Shown: piece after piece, positions 14,574-16,463 of the stretch | Layout of the letters: each line of letters opens with the position of its first letter | How positions within the stretch are numbered: the stretch's first letter is position 1 | From: Sulfurospirillum sp. UBA1314 | GTDB taxonomy: Bacteria > Campylobacterota > Campylobacteria > Campylobacterales > Sulfurospirillaceae | Direction of reading: 5' to 3' | DNA: 16,463 nucleotides | NCBI GenBank assembly: GCA_002307095.1 | Contig: DBTO01000255.1 | Coordinates: 1 to 16,463 of the forward strand | The notes under the pieces: model-generated | Told to the model about the DNA's origin: nothing | What the model saw: only the letters and a program-made list of their open reading frames with translations | Database searches by the model: none | Made by a program: the position numbers and the translations under genes

Positions 14574-15148
14574 ACCACGAGGTTTTACGCATCGAAAGCC
14601 TAAGTTTTGCCTACCCCCATTCCAAGCTTTTGTATGACAATTTCTCTTTACATGTAAACGTTGGAGAAGTTGTCTCGATCTTGGGCGAGAGCGGTAGTGG
14701 CAAGAGCACACTGTTTGAACTTATCGCGGGAAATCTTAAAGCCAAAAGCGGCACGATTACAACGACAAAACTTTCGCAAATTTTCCAAGACCCCTACACA
14801 TCGTTTCATCCGACCTATACGATCATCAACCAAATCAATGACGTCGCTCCACTGCATGACCTACACCAACTCTGCCACGCGCTCGATCTTGACCCCGATG
14901 TCTTGGCGCAAAAACCCCATCAACTCAGCGGTGGGCAGCTTCAAAGGTGTTCTATTTTAAGGGCACTTTTGATGAAACCTTCCCTCATTTTAGCCGATGA
15001 ACCCACCTCGGCACTCGATAACATCACCGGCTTACATGTAATGCAACTTTTGATGCAGTTTTTAGACCAAGTGGGCATCTTGCTGATCACCCACGATAAA
15101 AATTTAGCCTCCTGGTGCAGTGACCGTATGATTGAATTAAAAGCTTAA
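14570..15148 (+). CDS. Small orphan ABC ATPase of the peptide/nickel (DppF/NikE-like) type
   Basis: ATP-binding protein of 192 residues with a complete set of motifs: Walker A GESGSGKST (39-47), Q-loop IFQDPYTSFHP (71-81), signature LSGGQLQR (119-126), Walker B SLILADEPTSALD (138-150) and H-loop ITHDKN (173-178). The Q-loop context FQDPYTS-hP and the QLQR signature point to the oligopeptide/nickel-importer ATPase group. It is much shorter than the usual 250-330 residues, with a compact helical domain and no C-terminal solute-family extension. No permease or binding protein lies beside it; it overlaps proA by four bases instead. Its partner and substrate are unknown. Two palindromes are inside it. 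Confidence 0.85.
   Translation: MNHEVLRIESLSFAYPHSKLLYDNFSLHVNVGEVVSILGESGSGKSTLFELIAGNLKAKSGTITTTKLSQIFQDPYTSFHPTYTIINQINDVAPLHDLHQLCHALDLDPDVLAQKPHQLSGGQLQRCSILRALLMKPSLILADEPTSALDNITGLHVMQLLMQFLDQVGILLITHDKNLASWCSDRMIELKA
14648..14657. repeat. TTACATGTAA palindrome, copy 9
   Basis: Extended 12-mer (14647-14658) inside the orphan ABC ATPase, read as Leu-His-Val-Asn before the Walker A motif. Confidence 0.9.
15032..15041. repeat. TTACATGTAA palindrome, copy 10
   Basis: Perfect decamer inside the orphan ABC ATPase just after Walker B, read as Leu-His-Val. Confidence 0.9.
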
Positions 15149-15210
15149 TGATTTGAATTTTTAAAGCGATTCATAGTAGGATTGCAGATATTCCAACGAA
15201 AGGATAAACT

Positions 15211-15600
15211 ATGCCAAAAATTTTTTCTCCCCAAACGTTTAGTCCCGAAGAGCGCGAAGCTCGCAAAGATTTTATCGACAAACATACGCCTTACATCTAC
15301 TGCGATACAGCGCTTCAAAAAGGTGTCCCCGCTTTTGTGCGCGTTCGTGTCGGAAGTGAGCATGCGCATATTGATGATTTTAACCATTACATCTCGACCA
15401 TTACGCTCTTTGATGCGGATCATATGCTGGCAAAGGTCGAACTGGCTGCGTGCATTGTGAGTACGGAAGAGCGAAAGGGTAATGCCGAAGTGGCATTTTC
15501 GATTGTTCCAAGTAAAGATGTGTACCATTTTAACGCTCAATGCTACTGTACCAAACACGGTTTATGGCAAGGCAAAGAGGTCGAAGTGAGTGTTAAATAA
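15211..15600 (+). CDS. Class II superoxide reductase (neelaredoxin-like)
   Basis: Reduces superoxide to hydrogen peroxide at a non-haem iron centre without producing oxygen, a defence typical of anaerobes and microaerophiles. The 129 residues contain only the SOR domain, with no N-terminal desulforedoxin Cys4 site. Predicted iron ligands are H25 (DKHTP), H53 (EHAHID), H59 (FNHYI), and C113 and H116 (CYCTKHGLW); the 6-residue and 3-residue spacings fit the family. K24 matches the catalytic lysine. The residue before it, usually Glu, is Asp here (D23). ATG at 15211 has AAAGGAT upstream. The 62-base gap after the ABC gene could hold its own promoter, though none is convincing. Confidence 0.88.
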   Translation: MPKIFSPQTFSPEEREARKDFIDKHTPYIYCDTALQKGVPAFVRVRVGSEHAHIDDFNHYISTITLFDADHMLAKVELAACIVSTEERKGNAEVAFSIVPSKDVYHFNAQCYCTKHGLWQGKEVEVSVK

Positions 15601-15617
15601 CGAAAAGTAGGAGTTTT

Positions 15618-16238
15618 ATGCACGCTATTATTGATTGGATTGTTCAGACGGTTGGAGCTTTGGGGTACGTTGGTATTTTTGTGATGATGCTGATTGAAAG
15701 CAGTATTTTTCCGCTTCCGAGCGAAGTAGTGATGATTCCTGCAGGGTATTTGTGCGCCAAAGGCGAGATGAATTTAGCCGTTGTTATTGCCCTTGGCACA
15801 CTAGGAAGCATTGCAGGCGCACTTTTGAATTATTATTTGGCAGTGAAATTGGGTCGAAAACTCATTTTAAAATACGGACATTACGTTTTTTTCAAGCCAG
15901 AAACACTGGAAAAAGTGGAAGTTTTTTTCAAAACCCACGGTTCATTTTCAACGTTTACCGGAAGACTGATTCCCGTGATTCGCCACTATATCTCGTTGCC
16001 TGCGGGCTTAGCGCGCATGAATCTAGGGCTTTTTTGCTTTTACACAGGCGTAGGTGCTGGCATTTGGGTCACTGTCTTGACGTTTTTAGGCTATTTTTTC
16101 GGTCAAAACGAAGCACTTTTAAATGAGCATTTACACACTGTTAGCATTGCTATTCTTGTGTTTATCGTCGTTTTTGGTGCCATTTATGTTTGGTTGCATC
16201 AGAAAAAAGAGCGCAAAAAAAGAGCTAAAAAGATCTAA
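15618..16238 (+). CDS. DedA-family membrane protein
   Basis: Inner-membrane protein of the DedA/VTT family, whose members are linked to lipid-carrier or phospholipid translocation and proton-motive-force homeostasis. The 206 residues have the acidic membrane-entry motif ESSIFPLPSE (E27, E36), a conserved NYYLAVKLGRK stretch (71-81) and the signature FTGRLIPVIRHYISLPAG (113-130) with its arginines. Hydrophobic segments lie at about 14-34, 52-73, 137-161 and 174-194. The C-terminus is strongly basic (KKERKKRAKKI), consistent with a cytoplasmic tail. GTAGGAG precedes the ATG. It lies 17 bases after the superoxide reductase gene and 11 before the J-domain gene. The specific substrate cannot be told. 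Confidence 0.92.
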   Translation: MHAIIDWIVQTVGALGYVGIFVMMLIESSIFPLPSEVVMIPAGYLCAKGEMNLAVVIALGTLGSIAGALLNYYLAVKLGRKLILKYGHYVFFKPETLEKVEVFFKTHGSFSTFTGRLIPVIRHYISLPAGLARMNLGLFCFYTGVGAGIWVTVLTFLGYFFGQNEALLNEHLHTVSIAILVFIVVFGAIYVWLHQKKERKKRAKKI

Positions 16239-16249
16239 AAGGAGAGACA

Positions 16250-16463
16250 ATGTTCCAAGGCTTGGAGTACAGTGATTTTGAAAAAGCACTCACCACCATG
16301 GGCGTTGTCGCCAAAACCGACAGAAAAACCCTTCATAAACTTTATTTATCCCTCTCCAAAGAGTTTCACCCCGATGCCCCAAATGGTGATACTGCCAAAT
16401 TTCAAGCCATCAACGATGCGTATCAGTTAATCAAAGCGTATATGGAAAATTATCGTTTTGATT
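16250..16463 (+). CDS. J-domain protein, N-terminal part (3' end outside window)
   Basis: The first 71 codons encode an N-terminal J-like domain: FEKALTTMGV, a helix ending KLYLSLSKEF, the diagnostic HPD (40-42) and a following helix FQAINDAYQLIKAYMENY (51-68). J domains stimulate the ATPase of DnaK-type Hsp70 chaperones. Helix I is unusual compared with DnaJ itself (no YY.LGV motif), so this is an accessory J protein rather than dnaJ. ATG at 16250 has AAGGAGAG 4-5 bases upstream and follows the DedA stop closely, suggesting co-transcription. What follows the J domain is outside the window. Confidence 0.85.
   Translation, partial: MFQGLEYSDFEKALTTMGVVAKTDRKTLHKLYLSLSKEFHPDAPNGDTAKFQAINDAYQLIKAYMENYRFD

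Noticed and set aside
15149..15210. PerR-type or oxidative-stress operator before the superoxide reductase
   Set aside because: The gap is AT-rich but contains no clear dyad or convincing -10/-35 pair.

Overview
The window looks like a Campylobacterota (epsilonproteobacterial) chromosome, perhaps Sulfurospirillum or a relative. This is an inference from AT-rich codon use, the pdxJ-pdxA pair, a nikKMLQO-type nickel uptake operon, and a proA gene divergent from a thioredoxin-reductase-like gene. Every gene reads as intact except the two cut by the window edges (pdxJ at the left, a J-domain gene at the right). I see no tRNA, rRNA, CRISPR array, insertion sequence or prophage, and no stretch over 300 bases without a gene.

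Layout. 1-1357 (+): the end of pdxJ and all of pdxA, for pyridoxal phosphate synthesis. 1361-4486 (-): nikK-nikM-nikL-nikQ-nikO, an ECF-type nickel importer whose promoter carries an inverted repeat resembling a NikR operator. 4558-13219 (-): eight tightly packed genes read from one TATAAT promoter: a TrxR-like flavoprotein, a 1027-residue membrane-anchored coiled-coil protein ending in a degenerate OmpA-like domain, a TrmN6-like methyltransferase, a YkgJ-type Cys-rich protein, a TPR lipoprotein, trpC, a HIT hydrolase and the tRNA 2-selenouridine synthase mnmH. 13338-15148 (+): proA plus a small orphan ABC ATPase. 15211-16463 (+): a class II superoxide reductase, a DedA membrane protein and the start of a J-domain protein. 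The two minus-strand units are packed with ATGA, TGATG or TAATG junctions, or with longer overlaps. Several gene starts were therefore placed by Shine-Dalgarno position and junction type rather than by the longest open frame.

The most unusual signal is not a gene. The 10-bp palindrome TTACATGTAA occurs ten times in 16.5 kb, where a fraction of one copy is expected by chance. All copies lie inside coding sequence on both strands, and nine of ten are read as Leu-His-Val. It behaves like a highly iterated palindrome (compare cyanobacterial HIP1) and I know of no assigned function. Second in interest is the coiled-coil/OmpA-like protein, which has a 78-residue tandem repeat and its only two cysteines in the C-terminal region. 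Third are the histidines of the nickel importer: predicted mature N-termini of NikK and NikL, residue 2 of NikM, and a tail with eight histidines on NikO.
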